Source: Clostridium sp. UBA4548
Lineage (GTDB): Bacteria; Bacillota; Clostridia; Clostridiales; Clostridiaceae
Length of the DNA stretch: 64,000 nucleotides
Direction of reading: 5' to 3'
Assembly (NCBI RefSeq): GCF_002387895.1
Contig: NZ_DGLI01000048.1
Span: 214,559 to 278,558, forward strand
Below the pieces are notes generated by a model. That model had not been told where the DNA came from, did no database searches, and saw only the letters and a program-made list of their open reading frames with translations. Position 1 is the stretch's first letter; every line of letters starts with the position of its first letter. Position numbers and translations under genes: made by a program. Below are positions 8,138 through 15,984 of the stretch, one piece after another.

Positions 8138-8730
8138 AAGAGTAGGTGCTTTGGGGTTCACCTACTCTAAAGGACTAAGGAGATAGTTTTGTTAAAGTAC
8201 AACTTATTATGAATGGGTTTGTAATTACTATTATACAATAATTATTATTAATTACAAGTAGCAATTAATAAAGTTGCTGAAGTTAACAGTTTATTCATAT
8301 ATAAAAGTGAATTTGGTTAAACAGCTAGTACATGAAAAATTATACTTTCTATAGGGGACCAAAGAATAGACTTTAATTTATTTATGAGTTTATTTTGGTT
8401 CCTTTTAATTTTTTAAGCAATAAAATAAAAAGAAGAATATATTTCAATAAAAACCCTACCATTTCTACTTAACAGTGGAGATTAAGAAATTTTAATTAAT
8501 TTTATTTAAAATCCTTAGGACCTAATTTAAAAAATCCTCAGTACAACCTTTCATTGAGGCTACTTCATAATTTCTAGGAAACAAATTATAAAACATTGAA
8601 TAAGTTAATGTAAGGAAACTTTGGATTTAGAGATTAGGTATATAGATGGAGAAATACCTTAATACCTAGTTTTAAAGCTGAAGAATGAACCAATGCTATT
8701 GTTTTCTATTAATAAAATGGAGGAGAAATC
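8138..8730. other. Gene-free stretch with two hairpins
   Basis: A 10-bp perfect stem AGAGTAGGTG/CACCTACTCT (8139-8168) follows glpP but lacks a T-run. A second hairpin, GGGACCAAA (8355-8363) with TTTGGTTCC (8394-8402), is followed by TTTTAATTTTTT and looks like a true terminator. A short inverted repeat TTAGGTAT/ATACCTAG lies near 8635-8669. No coding frame or known RNA family was recognised. Confidence 0.5.
8355..8414 (+). terminator. Intrinsic terminator downstream of glpP
   Basis: A 9-bp stem with one G-U pair (8355-8363 with 8394-8402), 30-nt loop, then TTTTAATTTTTT. It is the best candidate for ending the glp operon, or a short leader transcript from this intergenic region. Confidence 0.6.
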
Positions 8731-9372
8731 GTGGATGGATTAAATTGTAAGTCTTTATACCATAATGGGGATGAAAGATTTCTTTTATTTCTTTATAAGA
8801 GAGAAAAAGCGCCGATTTATGATTTGTATTTTGTGAATAAAAGTGGTGAAAATCTAACAAAAGTAGAGGTCACAAGAAAACATTCAACTTATAACAATTT
8901 CCTAGAAGCTAATTTTGTTGACACAATTGGAACTAAAGTAATCAGAAACATAGGAATAGAAGAGCAAATACAAGTAGGGGATATTAAGGAGCAGGATAAT
9001 AAGGTAGATGACTTTGAATTTATATTTAACATATATTTAGAGGATGAAATAGTAAGCTTTAGCAAGATTATAAATAGAAAGAAACTTTTACTAGGATTTA
9101 TTGAAGTAGGAATTGAAAGTGCGAAAAATGGGTTTAATATTATGCAGGAAACCAAAGAAGTAAAAGATAGTAGTTTTTCTATGGATGTTATTGTAGATTA
9201 TTTTGAGATAATGCTAAAAAGTAAATCCTCGTCAATGGCAGAAGAGGAGTGGTTAGAGCTAATGAAAGCTTTTAATTTGCTAAAGCCCTACATCTATGAA
9301 TATGAAGATACAATTGAAACAGTAATAGACACTAGCCTAATAGATTGGCAGAATTACTTTAGTGGAGAGTAG
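8731..9372 (+). CDS. Hypothetical protein, 213 residues
   Basis: Not recognised. Starts with GTG after GGAGGAG, which supports a real gene. No signal peptide, membrane helix or cysteine motif is evident. The first ~110 residues read as beta-rich (short alternating hydrophobic stretches such as FLLFLYKR and IYDLYFVN). The C-terminal third is acidic and helical, with MAEEEWLELMKAFNLLKPYIYEYED. It stands alone between terminator-like hairpins. Probably a cytoplasmic soluble protein of narrow distribution; no function is assigned. Confidence 0.7.
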   Translation: MDGLNCKSLYHNGDERFLLFLYKREKAPIYDLYFVNKSGENLTKVEVTRKHSTYNNFLEANFVDTIGTKVIRNIGIEEQIQVGDIKEQDNKVDDFEFIFNIYLEDEIVSFSKIINRKKLLLGFIEVGIESAKNGFNIMQETKEVKDSSFSMDVIVDYFEIMLKSKSSSMAEEEWLELMKAFNLLKPYIYEYEDTIETVIDTSLIDWQNYFSGE

Positions 9373-9465
9373 GAAGAACTATATTATAGAACAGAAAAGG
9401 GTGAAAAATAAAAAGTTAAGTGATCTTAAATATTACCTTTAAGTTTTTATAAAATCTATAACATT

Positions 9466-9496
9466 AGTCTTCTTATGATTTGGTAAGAAGACTTTT
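9466..9496 (+). terminator. Intrinsic terminator
   Basis: AGTCTTCTTA (9466-9475) pairs perfectly with TAAGAAGACT (9484-9493), followed by TTTTATTATG. It ends transcription from the 8731 gene. Confidence 0.75.
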
Positions 9497-9591
9497 ATTA
9501 TGATATACTAAGAATTGACAAATAATTTTAAGTATTTCTACAACAGTAATTGCTAGAAATTTAGAAGTATATTAAAGGAGATGCAGATAGT

Positions 9592-9894
9592 ATGAAACAA
9601 ATTACCTTAGAACAAGTTTTTCAAGTGCTTGATGAGAAGAAAAATTCAAATTTAGTGGTGATTGTTAATGCCTATGAGCTGGATACAGTTTATTGTATTG
9701 ATGAATTTAACTACGAGATTTTAGAAGAAAGACATGGAAAAACCTTAAGATTAATAAGTAAAAATGGACATAGGGACTACTATGACTTTCATGGTGTCTA
9801 TGTTAGCTTGAAAGATATAGCAAAGATTTCTACCACAGAGGATACAATTTACATATATTTAATTAACCAGTTAGTAAAGCTGAAATTTAAGTAG
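9592..9894 (+). CDS. Hypothetical protein, 100 residues
   Basis: Not recognised. A small acidic protein with beta-rich composition (NLVVIVNAYELDTVYCIDEF, then TIYIYLINQLVKLKFK at the end), with no signal peptide or membrane segment. The ATG is preceded by AAAGGAGATG at a suitable distance. It lies just upstream of the GlnK-like sensor kinase with a 63-bp gap, but nothing in the sequence ties the two. Function unknown. Confidence 0.65.
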   Translation: MKQITLEQVFQVLDEKKNSNLVVIVNAYELDTVYCIDEFNYEILEERHGKTLRLISKNGHRDYYDFHGVYVSLKDIAKISTTEDTIYIYLINQLVKLKFK

Positions 9895-9957
9895 ACTTTA
9901 ATAAGATTATTAAGAATTAAAAATTAGGAAGTATGAATTATGCTAGGATGTGTTTAG

Positions 9958-11229
9958 GTGGAGCTTTTAAAAAGAATAATAGGTGCTGCAGCTATAGTTT
10001 CTATAGCATCACAAATTAACATTGGAATAATGGACACAGACTTTAGGGTTTCTGCAGGAATAATATTTCTTGCAGTTTTCCTTTATCAGTATAAAAATTT
10101 CAAACCCGTTTCTATGGGGATTTTATCAGGAGTAACGGTTTATATTCTTAGAGGAGCAATTCACTTTATAGGAACTGGAACTCTTAAGGGAGTTATATTT
10201 TCATATCAACTTGAGATACTTTTTTATACATTTTATGGAGCAATTTACGCTTTATTAATAAGAAAAACTGGGGAAGAAAATCTAAATAAGGTATTATTAG
10301 TCCTAATTGCTAGTGACATAGGAGCAAACCTAATTGAATTAGGTGCAAGAGTAATTATGGGGACTTCAAAGTTCCATGGAAGGATTATATTAACTTTATT
10401 ACTAGTGGCAGTAGTAAGGTCTTTTATTGTGTGGCTAGCCCTAACTTGGATCAAATATTATAAGGTTCTTCTTATGAAAGAGGAACATGAAAAAAGATAT
10501 ACAAGACTTTTATGGCTCACTGCTCAACTCAAGTCAGAAATGTATTGGATGGAAAAGAATATGGATAACATTGAAAGAGTAATGGCTAATTCTTATTCAT
10601 TATTTGAGGAAATAAGTAGTGAAGGACAGAAAGGAACTTTGGAAGATAAGTCCCTAGCTATTGCCAGAGATGTTCATGAAATAAAGAAAGAATATCAATT
10701 AGCTATTCGAGGAATAAGGGAACTTACTGAAGATAAACAGGTTGAAGGCGGTATGGATTTTAAGGATATAATTACTATTCTTCATGAAACTTTAAAAAGA
10801 GAAGTGAGTCGTAGGAATATGGACGTGAAATTATCTTTTGAACTTGGGGAGTCCTTTTATACTTCAAAGCATTACTATCTTATGTCCATATTCAGAAATT
10901 TACTAATTAACAGTTTAGATGCAATAGGGGATTCAGAAAAAAGAGAAAGTCTTAGCTTTCAGCATAAAGTTAAAGAACAACACCACATTTTTACAATATC
11001 TGATACTGGCTGTGGAATAGAAGAAAAGAGTTTAAGTTTAGTTTTTTCTCCTGGATTTTCTACTAAGATAAATTATACAACAGGAGAAATAAATAGGGGA
11101 CTAGGTCTAAGTGTAGTTCAGCATATTGTAGAAAAAGAATTAAAAGGAACAATAACTGTAAACTCTACAAAGGGTAGGGGAGCCAACTTTGTAATTCATA
11201 TACCCAGACATTCTTTAGAGGTGATATAA
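9958..11229 (+). CDS. GlnK-like membrane sensor histidine kinase
   Basis: Sensor kinase of a two-component system; the N-terminal ~165 residues carry about five membrane segments. A helical dimerisation region follows with the probable phospho-accepting histidine in ARDVHEIKKEY (about residue 240). The HATPase_c domain has N-box NLLINSLDAIG, G1 box DTGCGI and G2 box GLGLSVVQHIV. At 423 residues it resembles B. subtilis GlnK (YcbA), and the next gene encodes a GlnL/YcbB-type regulator, supporting a glutamine-related role. The GTG start at 9958 directly follows an in-frame stop; an AGGATG element lies upstream. Kinase call secure; ligand inferred. Confidence 0.88.
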   Translation: MELLKRIIGAAAIVSIASQINIGIMDTDFRVSAGIIFLAVFLYQYKNFKPVSMGILSGVTVYILRGAIHFIGTGTLKGVIFSYQLEILFYTFYGAIYALLIRKTGEENLNKVLLVLIASDIGANLIELGARVIMGTSKFHGRIILTLLLVAVVRSFIVWLALTWIKYYKVLLMKEEHEKRYTRLLWLTAQLKSEMYWMEKNMDNIERVMANSYSLFEEISSEGQKGTLEDKSLAIARDVHEIKKEYQLAIRGIRELTEDKQVEGGMDFKDIITILHETLKREVSRRNMDVKLSFELGESFYTSKHYYLMSIFRNLLINSLDAIGDSEKRESLSFQHKVKEQHHIFTISDTGCGIEEKSLSLVFSPGFSTKINYTTGEINRGLGLSVVQHIVEKELKGTITVNSTKGRGANFVIHIPRHSLEVI

Positions 11230-12072
11230 ATGAACATATTTATTGTAGAAGATGACATTAACATAATAAGAGTATTAGAAAGAATAATAACAGATAGAGG
11301 ACTTGGTAATTTATTTGGATATTCTAATGATGGAGCTAATGGAATGAAAGAAATTCAAAGGTTAATTCCTGATATTGTCTTAGTAGACTTATTAATGCCA
11401 GGAAAAGATGGAATTAGCCTAGTTAAAGAAGTAAAGACTATGTACCCTGAAATTCAGTTTATTATGATTTCTCAAGTATCTTCTAAGGATATGATCGGAA
11501 AGGCCTATCAGAGTGGCGTAGAGTATTTCATCTCTAAACCCATTAATGCAATAGAGGTAGAAAGTGTTATAGGCAAGGTAGGAGATAAGCTTAATGTAAA
11601 CAGGAAGCTAAGCCAAATCCAAAGCTTATTTACCAATGATAGTAATGAAAATAAGGAAAAAGAGAAAAACAATAATAGAAGTGAAAAAATAAAGAGGATA
11701 ATGAGGATAATTGGAATTTCAGGAGAAGCAGGAAGTCAGGATATACTTAATCTTATAGAACACTTAATTCAAAGCAAAGAAAGTGTTGAGGATTTTACTA
11801 TAAGAGAGCTTTGTAGTAAATTTACAGATCAAACTAAAACCATGGAACAAAGAATTAGAAGAACTGCCATGGTTGGAATGATAAACCTTGCAAATCTTGG
11901 TATAGAAGATTATATGAATGAAGTGTTTATTGAATATTCCAATGGACTATATAACTTTGAACAAGTAAAAACAGAAATGGATTATATAAGAGGAAAAAGT
12001 AAAAAAAGAGGAAAAGTAAATCTTAAAAAGTTTATTGATGGAATGGTATTTTATAGTGGCAATAATGGTTAA
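11230..12072 (+). CDS. GlnL/YcbB-type response regulator
   Basis: Receiver domain at residues 1-120 with acidic pocket EDD, phospho-acceptor Asp about residue 53 (VDLLMPGKDG) and the SKP lysine. A linker rich in Asn, Lys and Glu follows (about 130-150), then a ~130-residue C-terminal domain of the YcbB type (RIRRTAMVGMINLANLGIEDYMNEVF), a DNA-binding fold known from B. subtilis GlnL. Its ATG starts directly after the kinase stop codon, so the two are translationally coupled. The symporter gene downstream, separated by a terminator, has a direct repeat next to its -10 that is the obvious candidate binding site. Confidence 0.88.
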   Translation: MNIFIVEDDINIIRVLERIITDRGLGNLFGYSNDGANGMKEIQRLIPDIVLVDLLMPGKDGISLVKEVKTMYPEIQFIMISQVSSKDMIGKAYQSGVEYFISKPINAIEVESVIGKVGDKLNVNRKLSQIQSLFTNDSNENKEKEKNNNRSEKIKRIMRIIGISGEAGSQDILNLIEHLIQSKESVEDFTIRELCSKFTDQTKTMEQRIRRTAMVGMINLANLGIEDYMNEVFIEYSNGLYNFEQVKTEMDYIRGKSKKRGKVNLKKFIDGMVFYSGNNG

Positions 12073-12115
12073 AAAACTCCGCTAAGAGGGCTAGGCTCTA
12101 AGCGGAGTTTTTTTA
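12071..12115 (+). terminator. Intrinsic terminator after the glnKL-like operon
   Basis: AACTCCGCT-AAGAG pairs with CTCT-AAGCGGAGTT around a short loop, followed by TTTTTTTATTT. Separates the regulators from the symporter gene. Confidence 0.85.
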
Positions 12116-12208
12116 TTTATATTCTATTAATGAAGGTGAAGTTTCCACCCCCCCTAGTGAGCTTCAGGTATAAGTTCAATTGGGAAAATTGCATTGAAGA
12201 TATATGAG

Positions 12209-12233
12209 TTGCAATATTATATATACATTGCAA
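12209..12233 (+). promoter_or_regulatory. Inverted repeat TTGCAAT-N11-ATTGCAA
   Basis: A perfect 7-bp inverted repeat (12209-12215 and 12227-12233), centres 18 bp apart, located about 200 bp upstream of the symporter gene. The geometry suits a dimeric regulator on one face of the helix. The protein that would bind it is unknown. Confidence 0.4.
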
Positions 12234-12374
12234 AATAATTTTAGGTAACTTATATAAAATAGAATGAAAAATGGAATTAAATATATTCATGGAGTATCTT
12301 TATTGAGTTCTATATATTAAAAATATTTATAGGTTTTATTAAATAATAGAATAGATAAAAATAGAGAGCTTTAT

Positions 12375-12413
12375 GAAACCTACTGAAGTTTTTCGAAACT
12401 TACTGAATATAAT
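12375..12413 (+). promoter_or_regulatory. Activator-type promoter of the AGCS symporter with tandem direct repeat
   Basis: GAAACCTACTGAA (12375-12387) and GAAACTTACTGAA (12395-12407) differ at one base and are offset by 20 bp. The second copy ends directly against a TATAAT -10 (12408-12413). No -35 match is present, so the repeat occupies the -35 region, as expected for a response-regulator-dependent promoter. The start would be near 12420, 30 nt before the gene. The neighbouring GlnL-type regulator is the natural candidate; in B. subtilis GlnL also uses direct repeats. Binding is inferred. Confidence 0.65.
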
Positions 12414-12450
12414 AAATTTACTAAATCTTAAGAAAGAAAGGGGATAATAT

Positions 12451-13854
12451 ATGGAATTAATTAATATTATTATTGAATTTGTGAATATGATTCTATGGGA
12501 TTATGTATTAATTATTGCTCTTTTGGGCATTGGAATTTTTATGACAATAAAATTAAAGTTTCCGCAATTCACCAGACTGTTTCCAGCATTAAAGAAAATG
12601 CTTTCTGGTTTAACAAATAAAGAAAAGGGTGAAGAGGGGAAAATGACACCTGTTCAAGCTTTAGCAACTGCAGTAGCTGCACAAGTTGGTACTGGTAATA
12701 TAGTAGGAGTTGCTACAGCCATTGCAGCAGGAGGTCCTGGAGCAGCCTTTTGGATGCTAATATCTGCCTTCTTTGGAATGGCTACAATATTTAGTGAAGC
12801 AGTGCTTGCACAAAAATATAGGGAAACTAAAGATGGAGAGTTGGTAGGGGGACCTGCTTATTACATTAAGAATGGGTTGAAATCTAAATGGCTATCAATG
12901 GTTTTTGCTGTAGCTTGTATTATAGCATTAGGAGTTGTAGGAATAATGGTACAATCTAACTCAGTAGCAGGCTCAGTTAGTAATGCTTTTGGTATTCCAT
13001 CAATTAGTGTAACAATTGGTCTTGCTATAATAGTAACTTTAATATTAATGGGTGGTATGGGAAGAATAGCATCCTTTGCAGAAACAGTAGTACCAGTTAT
13101 GGCACTTGCTTATATAGTAGGAAGTATTGTCATAATACTTATGAACCTTGGTAATTTTATACCAGCAATAAAAAGTATATTTATTGGAGCTTTTTCACCA
13201 AAGGCCATTGGTGGTGGAACTCTTGGAATAGCTCTTCAGCAAACTATAAGATATGGTCTAGCAAGAGGACTATTTTCAAATGAAGCTGGTATGGGTTCAA
13301 CACCACACTCACATGCGGTTGCTGATGCTAAGCATCCAGCTGAGCAAGGTTTTACTGCAATGATAGGAGTATTTATATCTACTTTTTTAATTTGTTTATC
13401 TACAGTAATGGTAAACCTTGCCTCAGGGGCATACGACCCTAACATATCAGCAGTAGAAATGACTAAAACTGCAACTATAATGACTCAGAATGGTTTTGCC
13501 TCAGGGTTTGGGACCTTTGGAGGAATGTTCCTTTCAATATGTCTTTCCTTTTTCTCTCTAACAACAATAGTTGGATGGTACTTCTTTGCAGAATCCAACG
13601 TAAAAGCTGTATTTAATTCTAAAAAGATAACCCTAACTACTTTTAAAGTTGTTGCTATAGCAGCTTTAGTGGTTGGAACTTTAATAGATGCAACTTTTGT
13701 ATGGAAGCTAGCAGATATGTTCATGGGTATCATGGCAGTACCAAACATAATAGCATTATTCTTATTATCGAAAGAAGTATGCAAGATACTTGAGGATTAT
13801 GATACTGTTACAAAGAGAGAAAAAATTATTAAAGCTAACAAGATAGCCTCTTAA
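12451..13854 (+). CDS. AGCS-family sodium:amino-acid symporter (GlnT-like)
   Basis: Cytoplasmic-membrane sodium-coupled importer for alanine, glycine or glutamine. The 467-residue sequence has about ten to eleven hydrophobic segments and hallmark AGCS motifs: ALATAVAAQVGTGNIVGVATA, GGPGAAFWM and FSNEAGMGSTPHSHAVA. In B. subtilis the GlnKL system controls an AGCS glutamine transporter (glnT); the same regulator-transporter order here favours glutamine. The start is preceded by AAAGAAAGGGG. A promoter with a direct repeat lies at 12375-12413, and a terminator follows at 13861. Transporter family certain, substrate inferred. Confidence 0.92.
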   Translation: MELINIIIEFVNMILWDYVLIIALLGIGIFMTIKLKFPQFTRLFPALKKMLSGLTNKEKGEEGKMTPVQALATAVAAQVGTGNIVGVATAIAAGGPGAAFWMLISAFFGMATIFSEAVLAQKYRETKDGELVGGPAYYIKNGLKSKWLSMVFAVACIIALGVVGIMVQSNSVAGSVSNAFGIPSISVTIGLAIIVTLILMGGMGRIASFAETVVPVMALAYIVGSIVIILMNLGNFIPAIKSIFIGAFSPKAIGGGTLGIALQQTIRYGLARGLFSNEAGMGSTPHSHAVADAKHPAEQGFTAMIGVFISTFLICLSTVMVNLASGAYDPNISAVEMTKTATIMTQNGFASGFGTFGGMFLSICLSFFSLTTIVGWYFFAESNVKAVFNSKKITLTTFKVVAIAALVVGTLIDATFVWKLADMFMGIMAVPNIIALFLLSKEVCKILEDYDTVTKREKIIKANKIAS

Positions 13855-13860
13855 ATTATA

Positions 13861-13905
13861 AAGGTTAGAATTACTAGTATGAAAATATTAGTAGTTCTAA
13901 CCTTT
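13861..13905 (+). terminator. Intrinsic terminator after the symporter gene
   Basis: AAGGTTAGAA-TTACTA pairs with TAGTAG-TTCTAACCTT, followed by TTAAAATT. The stem is long with one wobble. Confidence 0.75.
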
Positions 13906-14421
13906 TAAAATTATGTAAGGATTTATTAGAGAACCTTAATAAATATTAAGGTGAATTTAATAGCTAAGTACGGCTACAACCCGCATAAACACTATATATT
14001 TTTATAAATATGTATTCTTATGAAGAAATATTTATAAGAATATTACTTAAAATTAAGATTTATTAATTTATAAATATTTATTAATATCAATATATATACT
14101 TATAAAGTTGCACTTTATTAAGTTTTTGGGCAATAACTATAGGTTTATAGCAAATATAGTACATAAGTTATCTAAAATAATTTTGTTAGATTCATGCTAA
14201 TGGAATCATTTTCAAAATTAAGGAATGTTTACTATGATATGATTAAATGATATAATTTACATAATTTGTATCCATAGTAATATTTATGGAGCCTGCGTTT
14301 TTTTCATGTAATTCATTATGAACAGTAAACAGTGACAAGTCAAAGAAATACATTGAAGATTTGGGTAGGGATATATGCTTAAGATTAAATATTTTATAAA
14401 CGGTATATGGGGGAAGAGGTA
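13906..14421. other. Gene-free AT-rich stretch
   Basis: Contains a short near-palindrome ACCTTAATA/TATTAAGGT (13933-13952) and otherwise only AT-rich runs. No coding frame, known RNA family or clear promoter was recognised. Confidence 0.4.
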
Positions 14422-15486
14422 ATGAATAATAAAGTTTTAGTTAGTTCAACAAATACACTAGAGGGATATGAAATTAAAACCTACTATGGACTATGCTCTG
14501 AGCGTATAGTTGTAGGAGCCGGAGTATTCTCTGAATTTTTTGCTGGATTTACAGATTTATTTGGAGGAAGATCCAGACAGTTTGAGGAAAGATTAAAGGA
14601 ATTATACGATATAGCTATGGAAAAGCTAACAAAGTCAGCAGCTTCAATGGGAGCTAATGCACTTTTAGGAGTAAGACTAGACATTGATGAAATTAATGGC
14701 AAAGGCACACAGATGTTTATGATCAATGCAGCGGGTACTGCTGTGCTAGTAAATAAAACCACTGATGATATAAATAATGAAGAGGCTTTACCTGAGGAAA
14801 AGGGAAAAATCCTAGGATATGATTTAAGAAAAGAGATAATAAGAAGAAATGCAATTAAAAGGTTGGATGAAAGTGACAATAGAGATGATGTTTTTGACGG
14901 ATTAAAAACATTAATAGAAGAGGATATTTTACTTCCAATAGATTATGTTTTAAATCTTACTACTAAAGAAACTTACCGCTATGCAAGGCTCAGTGATACA
15001 AATTTTGCTGAGTATCTAGAACTATACTATGGTGAGGAATTTAACAAAGGACTAAATGAGTTTTTATTAAAGTGTAATGAGCACAGTTACTTATATTTTG
15101 AAATTTATAATTTATTTGCAACTCCAGATTATGCTTCCCTATTAGAGTTATTGGACAAATTGCAAGTACAAGTGATAATAAAGGTAGTATTACCTGTACT
15201 TTTAAAATATAAGAATTCCTATAGTGTTGAAGATATTGAAAACTTAGAGAAGATTTTTGAAAAACTTAAAAAGGTAAGAAATAATGAAATAGTTGAGGTA
15301 TCAAAAGCTTCCTTTGGTAAGGAAGTTTGGGTATGTAGTTGCGGTAAAAGAGTAGATATTCATAATGACTATTGTGCTTGTACAAAAGGTAAAAATGGGT
15401 TAACAGCTAAAGAAAATGAATTAATTGAAAAAACAAAAAAACATATTGGAGATATCAAGGATGCTTTAGCGGTTGAGTTGTTATAG
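14422..15486 (+). CDS. YbjQ/DUF74-domain protein with C-terminal Cys-rich segment
   Basis: Residues 1-105 match the YbjQ (DUF74) fold: STNTLEGYEIKTYYGLCSERIVVGAGVFSE is split by FGGRSRQFEERLKELYDIA and followed by SMGANALLGVRLD and the final beta strands. Family members are small pentamer-forming proteins of unclear role, typically ~105 residues. Here ~250 residues follow: an acidic helical region and a possible zinc knuckle near the C-terminus (VWVCSCGKRV...DYCACTKG). I place the start at 14422 because GGGGGA (14409 on) is 8 nt upstream; an in-frame ATG at 14407 lies too close to it. No membrane segment. Function unknown. Confidence 0.8.
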   Translation: MNNKVLVSSTNTLEGYEIKTYYGLCSERIVVGAGVFSEFFAGFTDLFGGRSRQFEERLKELYDIAMEKLTKSAASMGANALLGVRLDIDEINGKGTQMFMINAAGTAVLVNKTTDDINNEEALPEEKGKILGYDLRKEIIRRNAIKRLDESDNRDDVFDGLKTLIEEDILLPIDYVLNLTTKETYRYARLSDTNFAEYLELYYGEEFNKGLNEFLLKCNEHSYLYFEIYNLFATPDYASLLELLDKLQVQVIIKVVLPVLLKYKNSYSVEDIENLEKIFEKLKKVRNNEIVEVSKASFGKEVWVCSCGKRVDIHNDYCACTKGKNGLTAKENELIEKTKKHIGDIKDALAVELL

Positions 15487-15984
15487 AGTAATGTATAACA
15501 ACTACCAAGGTTGATGGAAATTAATTTTCAAACAAACTGAGGTATTCAACCATACACAAACAATCTATAATTTTTCCTGAACATACCCCAGTTTTTTACT
15601 GGAAAAATAAATTTATAACGAACATGTAAATTTAGAACATCTTTTGCAATGATTATTATCATATCTATTGAAATTTAAAAGCTAGAATATATTAAAAACA
15701 CCAGTACATAAGCAACTGGTGTTTTTTAGAGTAGCATATTTTTTTTATTATATGCTAAGGATGTACGTAGAATTCTTCATATAAGAAACCACTCACAATA
15801 TTTTAAGAGCTATTGGGAAAGCATACAGATATGGTTAAATAAAATTACTAGGCTATACTGAGATTTTATCAGCAAATGTAATAACCTATGAGTACATCAA
15901 TAGTTCTGACTTTAGAGGAAAAGTTTAAAAACGTATGATATAATAAGTTATGAGAATATTCAATTTAAAAAAGGAGGGGATAGC
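15487..15984. other. Gene-free stretch with one terminator
   Basis: Holds a small CCAGT/ACTGG hairpin near 15590, the terminator at 15697-15728, and a TATAAT at 15939-15944 that may be the -10 of the DUF4153 gene. No recognisable RNA or coding frame. Confidence 0.4.
15697..15728 (+). terminator. Intrinsic terminator
   Basis: AACACCAGT (15697-15705) pairs with ACTGGTGTT (15715-15723) across a 9-nt loop, followed by TTTTTAG. Confidence 0.75.

Noticed and set aside
8139..8168. 10-bp hairpin directly after glpP as a terminator
   Set aside because: Perfect stem but followed by AAAGG rather than Ts; the better terminator is at 8355-8414.
8270..8360. Possible further copy of the AAGGTAG repeat (TCATATATAAAAGTGAATTTGGTT)
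   Set aside because: Lacks the diagnostic AAGGTAG block and needs gaps to align; not above AT-rich background.
12126..12165. C-run sequence near 12145 and a similar one near 32955 as a repeat family
   Set aside because: Shared part is little more than a run of Cs with GAAGT and CACT or AGTGAG nearby; too weak to call.
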